A stretch of DNA of 24,233 nt from an uncultured Corynebacterium sp. (GCF_947253065.1 NZ_CAMXWS010000029.1:1-24233); one strand, 5' to 3'. Counted from the first letter of the stretch, positions 13,677 to 22,008 are shown. The notes: generated by a model not told the origin, from the letters alone. Made by a program: numbers and translations.

Positions 13677-14792
13677 GTGATCCGTAACATCAAGCGCTCT
13701 GCAGCTATTGCAGGTATTGCTGCACTGACCTCCGTCACCCTCGTTGCTTGTGGCGACTCCAACGAGAACGCTGACAACGCTGGCCAGGAAGCAGGCTCCA
13801 TCGAGGGTCTGTCCGGCCAGGCTGGCCAGCTCGTTGCTGAGGGCGCTACCTCCCAGAAGAACGCCATGGAGTACTTCGGCGCTCGCTACTCCGAGGAAGT
13901 TCCGGGTGCGAACCTTGCGTACAACGCAACTGGTTCCGGCTCCGGTATCAAGAACTTCATCGCAAACCAGGCAGTCTTCGCTGGCTCCGACTCCGCTCTG
14001 AAGGAGGACAAGGGCGAGGTCGAGGCTGCTAAGGAGCGTTGCGGCGGCAACGACGCATGGCACCTGCCGATGGTCATCGGTCCGGTCGCTCTCGCTTACA
14101 ACATCGAGGGCGTCGACAGCCTGAACCTGACCATCGACAACATCGTTGAGATCTTCGACGGCACCATCACCAAGTGGAACGACGAGAAGATCGCCGAGAA
14201 CAACGAGGGCGTTGAGCTCCCGGACCAGAACATCTCCGTGATCTACCGCTCCGATGAGTCCGGTACCTCCGACAACTTCCAGAAGTTCCTGGCTTCCGCT
14301 TCCGACGGCAAGTGGACCGGCGAAGGCAAGGCATTCCCGAAGGAGGTCGGCATCGGTAAGGAAGGCTCCACCGCTGTCGCTGAGGAAGTCAACGCAACCG
14401 CTGGTGCAATCACCTACGTCGAGTCCGGCTACGCCGCTGACCTCGACCTGGGCGTTGCAAACATCGACTTCGGTGCTGGCGCAGTTGAACTGAACGACGA
14501 TACCGTTAACAAGGCTCTCGATAACGTCCAGTTCAAGTCTGAGGGCAACGACATGGTCGTTGACTCTAAGGCACTGTTCGCTTCCAAGGACGAGGGCGCA
14601 TACCCGCTCGTTCTGACCACCTACGAGATCGTCTGCTCCAAGGGCTACGACGAGGAGACCAAGAACATGGTCAAGGACTTCCTCACCGTCGTCCTCGAGT
14701 CCCAGGACGAGGAGCTCGCTGACGCTGGCTTCATCCCGGTCAAGGGTGAGTTCGCAGAGAAGCTGAAGGCTTCCGTCGACGCCATCAGCTAA
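13677..14792 (+). CDS. pstS: Phosphate ABC transporter substrate-binding lipoprotein PstS
   Basis: 371 residues from the GTG at 13677. Residues 1-25 are a lipoprotein signal ending in L-V-A-C (Cys25). The mature part has the PstS landmarks: GATSQKNAMEYF, YNATGSGSGIKNFI (phosphate loop), FAGSDSALK, IYRSDESGTSDNFQKFL and PLVLTTYEIVCSKGY. It binds phosphate outside the membrane for PstCAB. The GTG was chosen since GGAAAGG (13662-13668) precedes it and the signal peptide starts there; the open frame upstream to 13476 is not protein-like. Codon use is strongly biased (AAC, AAG, GGC, ATC), implying very high expression. Hairpins separate it from pstC. Confidence 0.96.
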   Translation: MIRNIKRSAAIAGIAALTSVTLVACGDSNENADNAGQEAGSIEGLSGQAGQLVAEGATSQKNAMEYFGARYSEEVPGANLAYNATGSGSGIKNFIANQAVFAGSDSALKEDKGEVEAAKERCGGNDAWHLPMVIGPVALAYNIEGVDSLNLTIDNIVEIFDGTITKWNDEKIAENNEGVELPDQNISVIYRSDESGTSDNFQKFLASASDGKWTGEGKAFPKEVGIGKEGSTAVAEEVNATAGAITYVESGYAADLDLGVANIDFGAGAVELNDDTVNKALDNVQFKSEGNDMVVDSKALFASKDEGAYPLVLTTYEIVCSKGYDEETKNMVKDFLTVVLESQDEELADAGFIPVKGEFAEKLKASVDAIS

Positions 14793-14807
14793 GACCTTGC
14801 TTCACAA

Positions 14808-14872
14808 TCATCCAGTCTCACAGTCTGGATGAGAACATGCCCCCGCCGCTGCTGTGAGCCGGGGGCTTGTTC
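14808..14872 (+). terminator. Two adjacent hairpins between pstS and pstC (attenuator / mRNA stabiliser)
   Basis: Hairpin 1: TCATCCAG (14808-14815) with CTGGATGA (14825-14832). Hairpin 2: GAACATGCCCCCG (14833-14845) with CGGGGGCTTGTTC (14860-14872), 12 bp with one T-T mismatch. They abut exactly. No long U-tract follows, so partial termination or protection of an abundant pstS mRNA is likely rather than full stop. Confidence 0.7.
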
Positions 14873-14959
14873 ACGTGGTGGGCGGTTCGCAGACCGTCAC
14901 CCCGTGGGGAGTAACACGCTTCCCGCTCACTGAACTTCAAATCCAAAGGAATCGTCACT

Positions 14960-16009
14960 ATGGCTGACAACGACTTGCCGGCAACTGGCTCCGCCACCAG
15001 CGCCGCACCCGTCGGGGGTTCGTCGCAGGCAACGCCGCAGGCACAGGTGGAAGAGCCGAAGGCCGGAAACCCTTCTTCCAGCGCCGGAGTGAAGCGCCCG
15101 GGCGACCGTGTCTTCGAGATCCTGTCCACCGTTTCCGCAACCCTGATCACCGTGATCATCATCGCGGTCGGTCTGTTCCTGCTCATCCAGGCATTTGAGC
15201 CACTGCGCCTGAACAACGAAAACTTCTTCACCTACGGCGGACAGTGGCAGACCGCGAACCACGACGATATGCGGTTCGGTATCCCGAACCTCTTCTTCAC
15301 CACGATCACAATCTCCATCATCGCGTTGATCATTGCGATGCCGGTCGCCCTTGGTATCGCGATCTTCCTGTCTAACTACGCGCCGAAGAAGCTGGTGCGC
15401 CCGCTGGCGACGTTGGTGGATATGCTCGCTGCGGTTCCGTCGATTGTTTACGGCCTGTGGGGTGCCCAGGTGCTCGGCCCGAAGCTGTCTGGCTTCTACG
15501 AGTGGCTGCACTCCTGGGCAGGCGATTTCGTACTGTTCAAGCAGTACATCAACTCTCCGTCGTTCGCGACGGGCGGCAACATGCTCACTGGTGGCATCGT
15601 CCTGGCGATCATGATTCTGCCGATCATCGCTGCAACCACTCGCGAGATCTTTGTGCAGACCCCTCCGGGGCAGATCGAGTCCGCTCTGGCACTCGGTGCC
15701 ACCCGCTGGGAAGTCATCCGTATGACGGTCCTGCCGTTTGGTATGTCCGGTTTCATCGCCGGGTCCATGCTCGGCCTTGGTCGCGCACTGGGTGAGACCA
15801 TGGCGCTCTACATGGTTGTCCCGACCGGTCCGGAATTCCGCGGTTCGCTTTTCGACGGCGGCTCGACCTTCGCTACCGCCATCGCGAGTGCTTCCGCAGA
15901 GTTCAACAACCCGACCTCCGCAGGTGCATACATCTCCGCTGGTCTGGTGTTGTTCCTGCTGACCTTCATCGTCAACTCGATCGCCCGCGCGATCGTCAAC
16001 AAGAAGTAG
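14960..16009 (+). CDS. pstC: Phosphate ABC transporter permease PstC
   Basis: 349 residues. A soluble, Ala/Pro/Gln-rich N-terminus of about 48 residues precedes the first membrane helix (about 54-79). Further hydrophobic spans lie near 110-138, 148-175, 207-228, 260-290 and 322-343. The EAA loop ESALALGATRWEVIRMTVLP (240-259) contacts PstB, and VPSIVYGLWG is a PstC landmark. With PstA it forms the phosphate channel in the cytoplasmic membrane. The ATG follows AAAGGA (14945-14950) at 9-nt spacing. The long disordered N-terminus is larger than in enterobacterial PstC. pstA follows without a gap. Confidence 0.95.
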   Translation: MADNDLPATGSATSAAPVGGSSQATPQAQVEEPKAGNPSSSAGVKRPGDRVFEILSTVSATLITVIIIAVGLFLLIQAFEPLRLNNENFFTYGGQWQTANHDDMRFGIPNLFFTTITISIIALIIAMPVALGIAIFLSNYAPKKLVRPLATLVDMLAAVPSIVYGLWGAQVLGPKLSGFYEWLHSWAGDFVLFKQYINSPSFATGGNMLTGGIVLAIMILPIIAATTREIFVQTPPGQIESALALGATRWEVIRMTVLPFGMSGFIAGSMLGLGRALGETMALYMVVPTGPEFRGSLFDGGSTFATAIASASAEFNNPTSAGAYISAGLVLFLLTFIVNSIARAIVNKK

Positions 16010-16018
16010 GTGTATGAC

Positions 16019-16978
16019 ATGAGCACTGCATACCCCGGTAATAAGAACGGCGAGTCCACGAAGGTCACCGCAACACGCGAACCGGTAACCCCAGTCGGCG
16101 GCAGCCCGTTCACCGATATCGCGTCTTCCCGTAAGACAACTAACTCGATCATGGGCGGCCTGATGTGGTTCGCCATGCTCCTCGCGCTCATCCCGCTGCT
16201 GTGGCTGCTGGCGACCTTGGTGATCCGTGGCTACGAAGCGATCCTCAACCCGGACTGGTGGACCGATGACATGGTCGGTGTCCGCGCGCGTCGTGAGGGC
16301 GGCGGTGCACTGCACGCCATCGCCGGCACCTTGATGCAGACCCTGATCGCATCACTGATCTCCATCCCGATCGGTATCTTTACCGCGATTTACCTGGTGG
16401 AGTACTCCAACGGAAACAGGCTAGGCAAGGTGACCACCTTCATGGTGGACATTCTCTCCGGTGTCCCGTCGATCGTTTCCGCTCTGTTCATCTACGCACT
16501 GTGGATCACCATCCTGGGGCAGCAGCGTTCCGGCTTTGCCGTGTCACTGTCGCTCATCCTGCTGATGGTCCCGGTCGTTGTCCGTAACACAGAAGAGATG
16601 CTCCGCGTCGTGCCGATGGATCTGCGCGAGGCGTCATACGCCCTGGGTGTTCCGAAGTGGAAGACGATTGCGCGTATCGTGCTGCCGACTGCACTATCCG
16701 GCATCGTCACTGGTGTCATGCTGGCTATTGCCCGCGTCATGGGTGAGTCCGCACCGGTGCTGATCCTTGTGGGTTCCACCCCGATGCTCAACTGGTTCGG
16801 CTTGTTCAACCAGCCGCAGTCCTCGCTGCCGCTGTTCATGCTGGACATGTGGAAGTCGGGCTCCGCGCAGCCGGTCATGGACCGTCTGTGGGGCGCAGCC
16901 CTCACACTTGTCATCATCGTGGTCGTTCTGAACTTGCTGGCACGTTTCATTGCCGCGAAGTTCTCGGTCAAGAAATAA
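16019..16978 (+). CDS. pstA: Phosphate ABC transporter permease PstA
   Basis: 319 residues from ATG 16019. The N-terminal 45 residues are hydrophilic; about six hydrophobic spans follow. GIFTAIYLVEYS, DILSGVPSIVSALFIYALW and the EAA loop REASYALGVPKWKTIARIVLP identify PstA. It pairs with PstC as the second permease half. The first in-frame start is GTG 16010, directly after the pstC TAG; ATG 16019 is preferred because AGG at about 16007-16010 gives ribosome-binding spacing. Both differ by only 3 residues. pstB starts 36 nt after its stop. Confidence 0.95.
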   Translation: MSTAYPGNKNGESTKVTATREPVTPVGGSPFTDIASSRKTTNSIMGGLMWFAMLLALIPLLWLLATLVIRGYEAILNPDWWTDDMVGVRARREGGGALHAIAGTLMQTLIASLISIPIGIFTAIYLVEYSNGNRLGKVTTFMVDILSGVPSIVSALFIYALWITILGQQRSGFAVSLSLILLMVPVVVRNTEEMLRVVPMDLREASYALGVPKWKTIARIVLPTALSGIVTGVMLAIARVMGESAPVLILVGSTPMLNWFGLFNQPQSSLPLFMLDMWKSGSAQPVMDRLWGAALTLVIIVVVLNLLARFIAAKFSVKK

Positions 16979-17014
16979 GTCGCCCGCCCTTTCATTCCCA
17001 TCTAGGAGAAAACA

Positions 17015-17791
17015 ATGCCTACCAAGCTCCAGCTCAACGACCTGAATATCTACTACGGTGACTTCCACGCTGTGCAGAACGTCAACATGGACATTCCGGC
17101 ACAGGCTGTGACCGCATTTATCGGCCCGTCCGGCTGCGGCAAGTCCACCGTGCTGCGCACCCTGAACCGCATGCACGAGGTCATCCCGAACGCGACCGTC
17201 GACGGCCAGGTGCTTCTCGACGGCCACGATATCTACGCCAAGAACGTCGACCCAGTGGCTGTCCGCAACACCATCGGCATGGTGTTCCAGAAGGCGAACC
17301 CGTTCCCGACCATGTCCATCGAGGACAATGTCGTCGCCGGCCTGAAGCTGTCGGGTGAGAAGAACAAAAAGAAGCTGAAGGAAGTCGCTGAGCGCTCCCT
17401 GCGCGGCGCGAACCTGTGGGACGAGGTCAAGGACCGTCTGGACAAGCCGGGCGGCGGCCTCTCCGGTGGTCAGCAGCAGCGTCTGTGCATCGCTCGTGCG
17501 ATCGCAGTTCAGCCGGAAGTTCTGCTCATGGATGAGCCGTGTTCCGCTCTGGACCCGATTTCCACCCTCGCTGTGGAGGATCTGATCCACGAGCTGAAGA
17601 ACGAGTACACCATCGTCATCGTGACGCACAACATGCAGCAGGCAGCTCGTGTGTCCGACAAGACGGCGTTCTTCTCCCTCGAGGCCACCGGCAAGCCGGG
17701 CCACCTCGTGGAGTTCAACGACACCAACACGATCTTCGAGAATCCGGAGCGCAAGGAGACCGAGGACTACATCGCTGGTCGCTTCGGCTAA
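17015..17791 (+). CDS. pstB: Phosphate ABC transporter ATPase PstB
   Basis: 258 residues with complete ABC ATPase motifs: Walker A GPSGCGKST (37-45), Q-loop FQKANPFP, signature LSGGQQQR (149-156), Walker B VLLMDEP (169-175), D-loop SALDP and switch His205 in VTHN. The FQKANPFP and CSALDPIST segments are typical of PstB. It drives phosphate import with PstC and PstA. AGGAG (17004-17008) lies 6 nt before the ATG. A 14-bp terminator follows at once and ends the pstSCAB transcript. Confidence 0.97.
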   Translation: MPTKLQLNDLNIYYGDFHAVQNVNMDIPAQAVTAFIGPSGCGKSTVLRTLNRMHEVIPNATVDGQVLLDGHDIYAKNVDPVAVRNTIGMVFQKANPFPTMSIEDNVVAGLKLSGEKNKKKLKEVAERSLRGANLWDEVKDRLDKPGGGLSGGQQQRLCIARAIAVQPEVLLMDEPCSALDPISTLAVEDLIHELKNEYTIVIVTHNMQQAARVSDKTAFFSLEATGKPGHLVEFNDTNTIFENPERKETEDYIAGRFG

Positions 17792-17800
17792 AGCGAAACG

Positions 17801-17841
17801 AAAAGAATCCCTGCGGGAGCTAATCCTGCAGGGATTCTTTT
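17801..17841. terminator. Bidirectional intrinsic terminator between pstB and phoU
   Basis: AAAAGAATCCCTGC (17801-17814) pairs perfectly with GCAGGGATTCTTTT (17828-17841) around a 13-nt loop. A- and T-runs on both sides allow it to end pstSCAB (stop 17791) and the minus-strand dus-phoU transcript (stop 17852). Confidence 0.93.
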
Positions 17842-17851
17842 GTGTTTAGGG

Positions 17852-18592
17852 CTACTTGATGTGTCCGTGGCTGAAGTAGCGCTCGAGCTCGCGGAAGCGC
17901 TCGTCCATCTCGATGTCATGGCCGTCAGCGTCCTTCTTGCGCACGTAGCGCTCGGGCGTAAGCCCGGTGACCAGGAAGACGATGCGGGCAGCCACATTGA
18001 CGCAGTGATCCGCATAGCGCTCGTAGTAGCGGGCAACCAGCGCAAGATCGACGGCAGCGCGGTTAGAGCCTTCCCATTCGCGGCTGGTCACGGTGTCGAG
18101 GAGGTAGTGGTTCAAAGCGTCGACCTCGTCGTCGATCTTGCTCATCTCCAACGCGCCCTCCACATCGGGGCTGATCAACTGGTCATGAATCAGCTCGATC
18201 ATGTCACCAGTCAGCTCCGCAAGCTTTTCGACGCTTGCCTTCATGCTCTCGTCATACACATATTCCGGGTGGCGCAGACGCGCGGTACTAGCGATGTGCC
18301 GGGCGAGAGCTCCCATGCGGTTGAAATCTTCCACGATGTAGATCGATGTGAAGACCTGGCGCAGATCAGATGCAACGGGGCTTTCCAGCGCGAGGAGGGC
18401 CATGCTGCGCTCTTCGCAACGGATCCGAATCTCTTGTAGTGTGTCCGCCTCGGTGAGGGCGGTCTCAGCGGAGTCCAACGAGCCGTCGAGAAGCGCTTTG
18501 GACGCGTACTGCATGATGGTGCGCACAGTGTCGCTCATGATCTGGAGGTCCTCAGCGAATGCGCTGAGGTGTTCGCGGTAACTAGTGCGCAT
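17852..18592 (-). CDS. phoU: Phosphate signalling/transport regulator PhoU
   Basis: 246 residues, all helical, with the two three-helix repeats of PhoU. Each contains the conserved metal-binding style motif: YIVEDFNRMGALARHIA (85-101) and ARYYERYADHCVNVAARI (187-204). The last 30 residues are a charged tail (DADGHDIEMDERFRELERYF). PhoU links Pst transporter state to the phosphate-sensing two-component system and restrains uptake when phosphate is ample. It converges on pstB rather than lying in the pst operon. The ATG follows the dus stop by 14 nt with AAGGA just upstream, so it is translated from a dus-phoU mRNA, perhaps giving constant expression. Confidence 0.95.
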   Translation of the reverse strand: MRTSYREHLSAFAEDLQIMSDTVRTIMQYASKALLDGSLDSAETALTEADTLQEIRIRCEERSMALLALESPVASDLRQVFTSIYIVEDFNRMGALARHIASTARLRHPEYVYDESMKASVEKLAELTGDMIELIHDQLISPDVEGALEMSKIDDEVDALNHYLLDTVTSREWEGSNRAAVDLALVARYYERYADHCVNVAARIVFLVTGLTPERYVRKKDADGHDIEMDERFRELERYFSHGHIK

Positions 18593-18606
18593 AATGATCG
18601 TCCTTG

Positions 18607-19767
18607 CTATCCGCCGTTGGAATCGATTTCGGCTCCAACGGGCACAGTGTCATCTTCGGGGTCGTCCAACCAGCCTTCAGGCAGCGCTACCTTGGCAGCG
18701 GAGCCCTGGCGCCCGCGCGCTGAGTCAGCTGCTTCGGCGCGCTGGGTGGAGTCAGCGATGGTGGCGAGCTGTTCATTCAGCTCCTCAAGAGTGGACACGC
18801 GTGCAAGTTGTCCACGGAATTCACCGCCGACGGGAAAACCTTTGAGATACCAGCCTACGTGCTTGCGCATGTCTCGGCATCCTCGGTCTTCGCCTTCGTG
18901 CTCGGCGAGGAGCTCCGCGTGGCGTGCAATGATGCGTGCGACTTCGCCCAAAGTCGGCTCTTCCGGCACCTCCTCGCCACGCAGCTGGGCGCCGAGCTGG
19001 GCGAAAAGCCACGGCCGGCCAAGGCAGCCACGTCCGACAACAACACCTGCGCAGCCGGTTTCATCCATCATGGCCTGGGCGTCTTCGGGTGCGAAGATAT
19101 CGCCGTTGCCTAGGACCGGGACACCGGTGCCGTCCATGTGCTCAACCAGGCGCGCGATCTCGCCCCAGTCCGCGTCACCGGAATAGCGCTGCGCTGCGGT
19201 GCGCCCATGCAGGGTCACGGCCGCGGCACCCATGTCAGCGGCGATGCGGCCGGCATCGAGGTGGGTGTGGTGTTCGTCGTCAATGCCGATGCGGAACTTC
19301 ACAGTGACCGGAATGTCAGTGCCTTCCGTCGCCCGGACAGCCGCGTCGACGATCTGGCCGTACAGCTTCCGCTTATAGGGGAGTGCCGAGCCACCGCCAC
19401 GACGCGTCACCTTGGGTACAGGACACCCGAAATTCATATCCACGTGGTCCGCCATGTCATGCTCGACGATCATGCGCACCGCCTTGTACGTGTACTCCGG
19501 ATCAACGGTGTACAGCTGCATCGACCGAGGAGTTTCCTGCGGCGCGAAAGACGTCATGTGCAATGTCTTTTCATTGCCCTCAACCAGTGCACGCGCGGTG
19601 ATCATCTCGCACACATACAACCCGGATGCAGTGCCGGTGAGCTGCTGCTCAATTTCACGGCAAAGCACACGAAACGGCATGTTTGTCACGCCAGCCATCG
19701 GAGCAAGGATGACAGGCGAGGCAAGATTCATGCCGCCAATGCGCAGTTGAGGGATCGTCGAAGTCAC
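18607..19767 (-). CDS. dus: tRNA-dihydrouridine synthase (DusB/NifR3 type)
   Basis: 386 residues from GTG 19767. FMN-binding TIM barrel: VILAPMAGVTNMPFR near the start, DMNFGCPVPKVTRRGGGSAL (110-129) with catalytic Cys115, LHGRTAAQRYSGDADW, and PVLGNGDIF for FMN phosphate. A C-terminal helical domain and a hydrophilic tail of about 50 residues follow. It reduces uridine in the tRNA D-loop with NADPH. The longer open frame to 19878 reaches the tRNA-Lys promoter region and does not look like a Dus start; the GTG before TSTIPQLRIG fits the family. It lies divergent to a tRNA-Lys gene and just ahead of phoU. Confidence 0.92.
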   Translation of the reverse strand: MTSTIPQLRIGGMNLASPVILAPMAGVTNMPFRVLCREIEQQLTGTASGLYVCEMITARALVEGNEKTLHMTSFAPQETPRSMQLYTVDPEYTYKAVRMIVEHDMADHVDMNFGCPVPKVTRRGGGSALPYKRKLYGQIVDAAVRATEGTDIPVTVKFRIGIDDEHHTHLDAGRIAADMGAAAVTLHGRTAAQRYSGDADWGEIARLVEHMDGTGVPVLGNGDIFAPEDAQAMMDETGCAGVVVGRGCLGRPWLFAQLGAQLRGEEVPEEPTLGEVARIIARHAELLAEHEGEDRGCRDMRKHVGWYLKGFPVGGEFRGQLARVSTLEELNEQLATIADSTQRAEAADSARGRQGSAAKVALPEGWLDDPEDDTVPVGAEIDSNGG

Positions 19768-19862
19768 GTGGCCTATTGTTGCCCGACCAGGTGCAATCAC
19801 ACAAACTGACATGGGCTTTTGTTTAAGCCCGCCCCAATTTCTTCCCGCTGGCACATTCCCGC

Positions 19863-19868
19863 TACCAT
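19863..19868 (+). promoter_or_regulatory. Possible -10 element of the tRNA-Lys gene
   Basis: TACCAT fits TANNNT and ends 10 nt before the tRNA 5' end. No good -35 hexamer is visible at the right distance. Confidence 0.3.
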
Positions 19869-19878
19869 GTATGCGCAC

Positions 19879-19951
19879 GGGCCTTTAGCTCAGCTGGTAG
19901 AGCTACGGACTTTTAATCCGCAGGTCGCGGGTTCGAGCCCCGCAGGGCCCA
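19879..19951 (+). tRNA. tRNA-Lys (anticodon UUU)
   Basis: The 73-nt sequence folds as a complete cloverleaf. The acceptor stem is GGGCCTT with AGGGCCC (one T-G pair), the D arm is GCTC-AGCTGGTA-GAGC, and the T arm is GCGGG-TTCGAGC-CCCGC. The anticodon loop CTTTTAA has TTT at 19912-19914, reading Lys AAA/AAG. The discriminator is A. The CCA end is not encoded; the next bases are CGA. Confidence 0.97.
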
Positions 19952-19960
19952 CGAGTGCAC

Positions 19961-19997
19961 ACCCCACAGTTGATCTTTCGGCTGTGGGGTTTTCTTT
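19961..19997 (+). terminator. Intrinsic terminator of tRNA-Lys
   Basis: ACCCCACAG (19961-19969) pairs with CTGTGGGGT (19982-19990), followed by TTTCTTT. It is 9 nt after the tRNA 3' end. Confidence 0.93.
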
Positions 19998-20022
19998 GCG
20001 CACTAAGCCTGACGTGCGCGCG

Positions 20023-20028
20023 TAGGGT
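20023..20028 (+). promoter_or_regulatory. Putative -10 element of the acyl-CoA ligase gene
   Basis: TAGGGT ends 7 nt before the ATG at 20036, identical in sequence and distance to the element before purF. A GGTGG in the gap is a weak alternative ribosome-binding site. Confidence 0.45.
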
Positions 20029-20035
20029 GGACGCC

Positions 20036-21754
20036 ATGCCAACAGAGAACGAACGTGCAAACAAGCCCTGGTTGAAGTATTACCCGGAGTGGACTGGTCA
20101 TATTCTGGAGTATCCAGAAAAGACCCTCGTTGAGATTTTCAACGACAGTGTTGCCACCAATTCCAATAAGACCGCGACCAACTTCTTTGGCAGGACGCAG
20201 ACGTACGGGGAGTTGGAAGTTGAGGTCCGACGGGCAGCGGCTGGCTTGGCTCGTCTGGGGGTGCAGCACGGCGACCGGGTGGCGATCATGCTGCCGAATT
20301 GCCCGCAGCACGTCGTGGCGTTCTTTGCAGTGCAGAAACTCGGCGCGATTGTGGTGGAGCACAATCCGCTGTACACCGCTCATGAGTTGCGTCCGCAGTT
20401 CGCTGACCACGGTGCGCGCGTTGCGATTGTGTGGGACAAGGTGGCTGATACGGCGAACAAGCTCAAGGCTGATGAGAGCACGGATCTTGAGACTGTCGTC
20501 AGTGTGAACATGACTAAAGCGATGCCGTTGCTGCAGCGAGTGGCGTTGCAGGTGCCGGTGGGCAAGCTGAAGCAGGCACGCGAACAACTCACTGCACCGG
20601 CCACGGACACGGTGACGTGGGAGGAGATGGCTGGGCCGAAGAAGGTCATTCCGCCACGTGTGCACACACCGAAGAATGTGTCACCTGATGATCCTGCGTT
20701 GGTGCTTTACACATCCGGCACCACGGGCTCGCCGAAGGGTGCGGTGCTCACGCACCGTAATTTGCTGGCCAATCCGGTCCAGGGTCGTGCCTGGGTCAAG
20801 GAGCTCCAGGAACCAGGGCAGCGCATGTTGGCCACGCTGCCGTTCTTTCACGCTTATGGTTTGACGTTCTCGCTGACGTTGACGTTCTTTATCGGCAGTG
20901 AGCTGATTTTGTTGCCGGCGCCGACAATGGATTTGATCATGCGCGCGGTGAAGAAGACCCCGCCGACATTTGTGCCGGGTGTACCGACTGTGTTTGAGCG
21001 GATCGTGCAGACGGCCCGCGAGAAGAATGTCGACCTGTCGCAGGTGAAGATCGGCTTCTCGGGCGCGTCGTCGCTGCCGGCGAGTGTGATTGAGGAGTGG
21101 GAAGAGGTCACGGGTGGCCGGCTCGTGGAGGGGTATGGCCTGACGGAGACGTCCCCGATTGTGATCGGTAACCCGGAAAGCGCGGACCGCCGCCCGGGGT
21201 ATATCGGTATCCCGTTCCCGGACACCGAGGTGCGCATCGTCAACCCTGATAATCCCGACGAGGACATGCCCTACGGCGAGGCTGGCGAAATCCTGGTGAA
21301 GGGGCCGCAGGTTTTCGGCGGGTACCTCAACAACCCGGAGGCGACGGAGAAGGTCTTCCACAACGGTTGGTTCCGTACCGGCGATATGGGTGTGATGGAG
21401 GAGGACGGCTTTATCAAGTTGGTTTCCCGCATCAAGGAGCTCATTATCACTGGCGGGTTCAATGTGTACCCGGCGGAGGTAGAGGAGACGTTGCGTGGGC
21501 ACCGTGATGTCGTTGATGTTGCGGTCGTGGGGCGCCCGCGCACGGATGGTTCCGAGGATGTTGTCGCGTGCGTGGTCTTGGACCGTGGTGCGGAGCTGAA
21601 TCCGGACAGTCTCAAGGAGTTCGCGCGCGAGAATCTGACCCGCTACAAGGTGCCGCGCAGCTTCTACCACTTTGAGGATTTGCCGAAGGATCAGATGGGC
21701 AAGATCCGTCGCCGGGAGGTGCGCGACGAGCTGCTCACGCGTTTGGAGGATTAG
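20036..21754 (+). CDS. Long-chain fatty acid--CoA ligase (FadD type)
   Basis: 572 residues of the ANL adenylate-forming superfamily. YTSGTTGSPKG (225-235) is the AMP/P-loop motif, GYGLTETSP (367-374) the adenine motif, GWFRTGD (444-450) binds ribose, SRIKELIITGGFNVYPAEVEE contains the hinge, and Lys556 in DQMGKIRRR is the catalytic lysine. It activates fatty acids to acyl-CoA through an acyl-AMP; the chain length is not readable, but the layout fits medium to long chains. Start: ATG 20036 after TAGGGT; the longer frame from 19955 starts beside the tRNA and spans its terminator. Its TAG overlaps the end of a decayed minus-strand gene. Confidence 0.92.
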   Translation: MPTENERANKPWLKYYPEWTGHILEYPEKTLVEIFNDSVATNSNKTATNFFGRTQTYGELEVEVRRAAAGLARLGVQHGDRVAIMLPNCPQHVVAFFAVQKLGAIVVEHNPLYTAHELRPQFADHGARVAIVWDKVADTANKLKADESTDLETVVSVNMTKAMPLLQRVALQVPVGKLKQAREQLTAPATDTVTWEEMAGPKKVIPPRVHTPKNVSPDDPALVLYTSGTTGSPKGAVLTHRNLLANPVQGRAWVKELQEPGQRMLATLPFFHAYGLTFSLTLTFFIGSELILLPAPTMDLIMRAVKKTPPTFVPGVPTVFERIVQTAREKNVDLSQVKIGFSGASSLPASVIEEWEEVTGGRLVEGYGLTETSPIVIGNPESADRRPGYIGIPFPDTEVRIVNPDNPDEDMPYGEAGEILVKGPQVFGGYLNNPEATEKVFHNGWFRTGDMGVMEEDGFIKLVSRIKELIITGGFNVYPAEVEETLRGHRDVVDVAVVGRPRTDGSEDVVACVVLDRGAELNPDSLKEFARENLTRYKVPRSFYHFEDLPKDQMGKIRRREVRDELLTRLED

Positions 21755-22008
21755 TCCCAGACGCCGAGGAGGGAATGGGTTAGGGGCGTCAAGGCGTCGT
21801 CAAGCGCCATTGCTTCTTAGCGGTAGCTGAGGCCGCATTGGGTGAGATTTCCCTCACTATCTGTGCCGACAAGCACCTCAATGCCGACCTTGTCGTCGCG
21901 GTCAATCGCGCGGTAGGAGCCCTGCAATTCGCTTATCGACGAAAAACGCCCCGCCATCGCCTGCTTTGTCGGTTCAAGTTCAGCGTCGTAAATCTTCGCG
22001 GTAGCCAT
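21751..22008 (-). pseudogene. Remnant of a maltokinase N-terminal-cap-like protein gene
   Basis: An ATG at 22008 opens a 63-codon frame (MATAKIYDAELEPTKQAMAG..., then SYRAIDRDDKVGIEVLV and LTQCGLSYR) that stops at TAA 21817-21819. It resembles the N-terminal part of actinobacterial proteins with a maltokinase N-terminal-cap-like domain, which are usually well over 100 residues. In the same frame beyond the stop, 21 codons read EAMALDDALTPLTHSLLGVWD, which resembles the next family segment (DDAL....HSVLG.RWVYD), before a second TAA at 21751 that overlaps the fadD stop. This looks like a nonsense mutation plus loss of the 3' half. A short functional peptide is less likely. AGGA precedes the ATG. 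Confidence 0.6.

Noticed and set aside
14927..16315. 462-codon minus-strand frame opposite pstC-pstA
   Set aside because: Composition is rich in Arg, Asp, His and Gln without domain pattern, typical of the antisense frame of a high-GC membrane protein gene.
19813..19830. Small stem GGGCTT/AAGCCC between dus and tRNA-Lys
   Set aside because: A 6-bp stem upstream of both likely transcription starts, with no conserved motif; probably chance.
19934..19951. tRNA-Lys 3' end as a phage or island attachment site
   Set aside because: No integrase gene, no second copy of the tRNA 3' end in the window, and only housekeeping genes follow.
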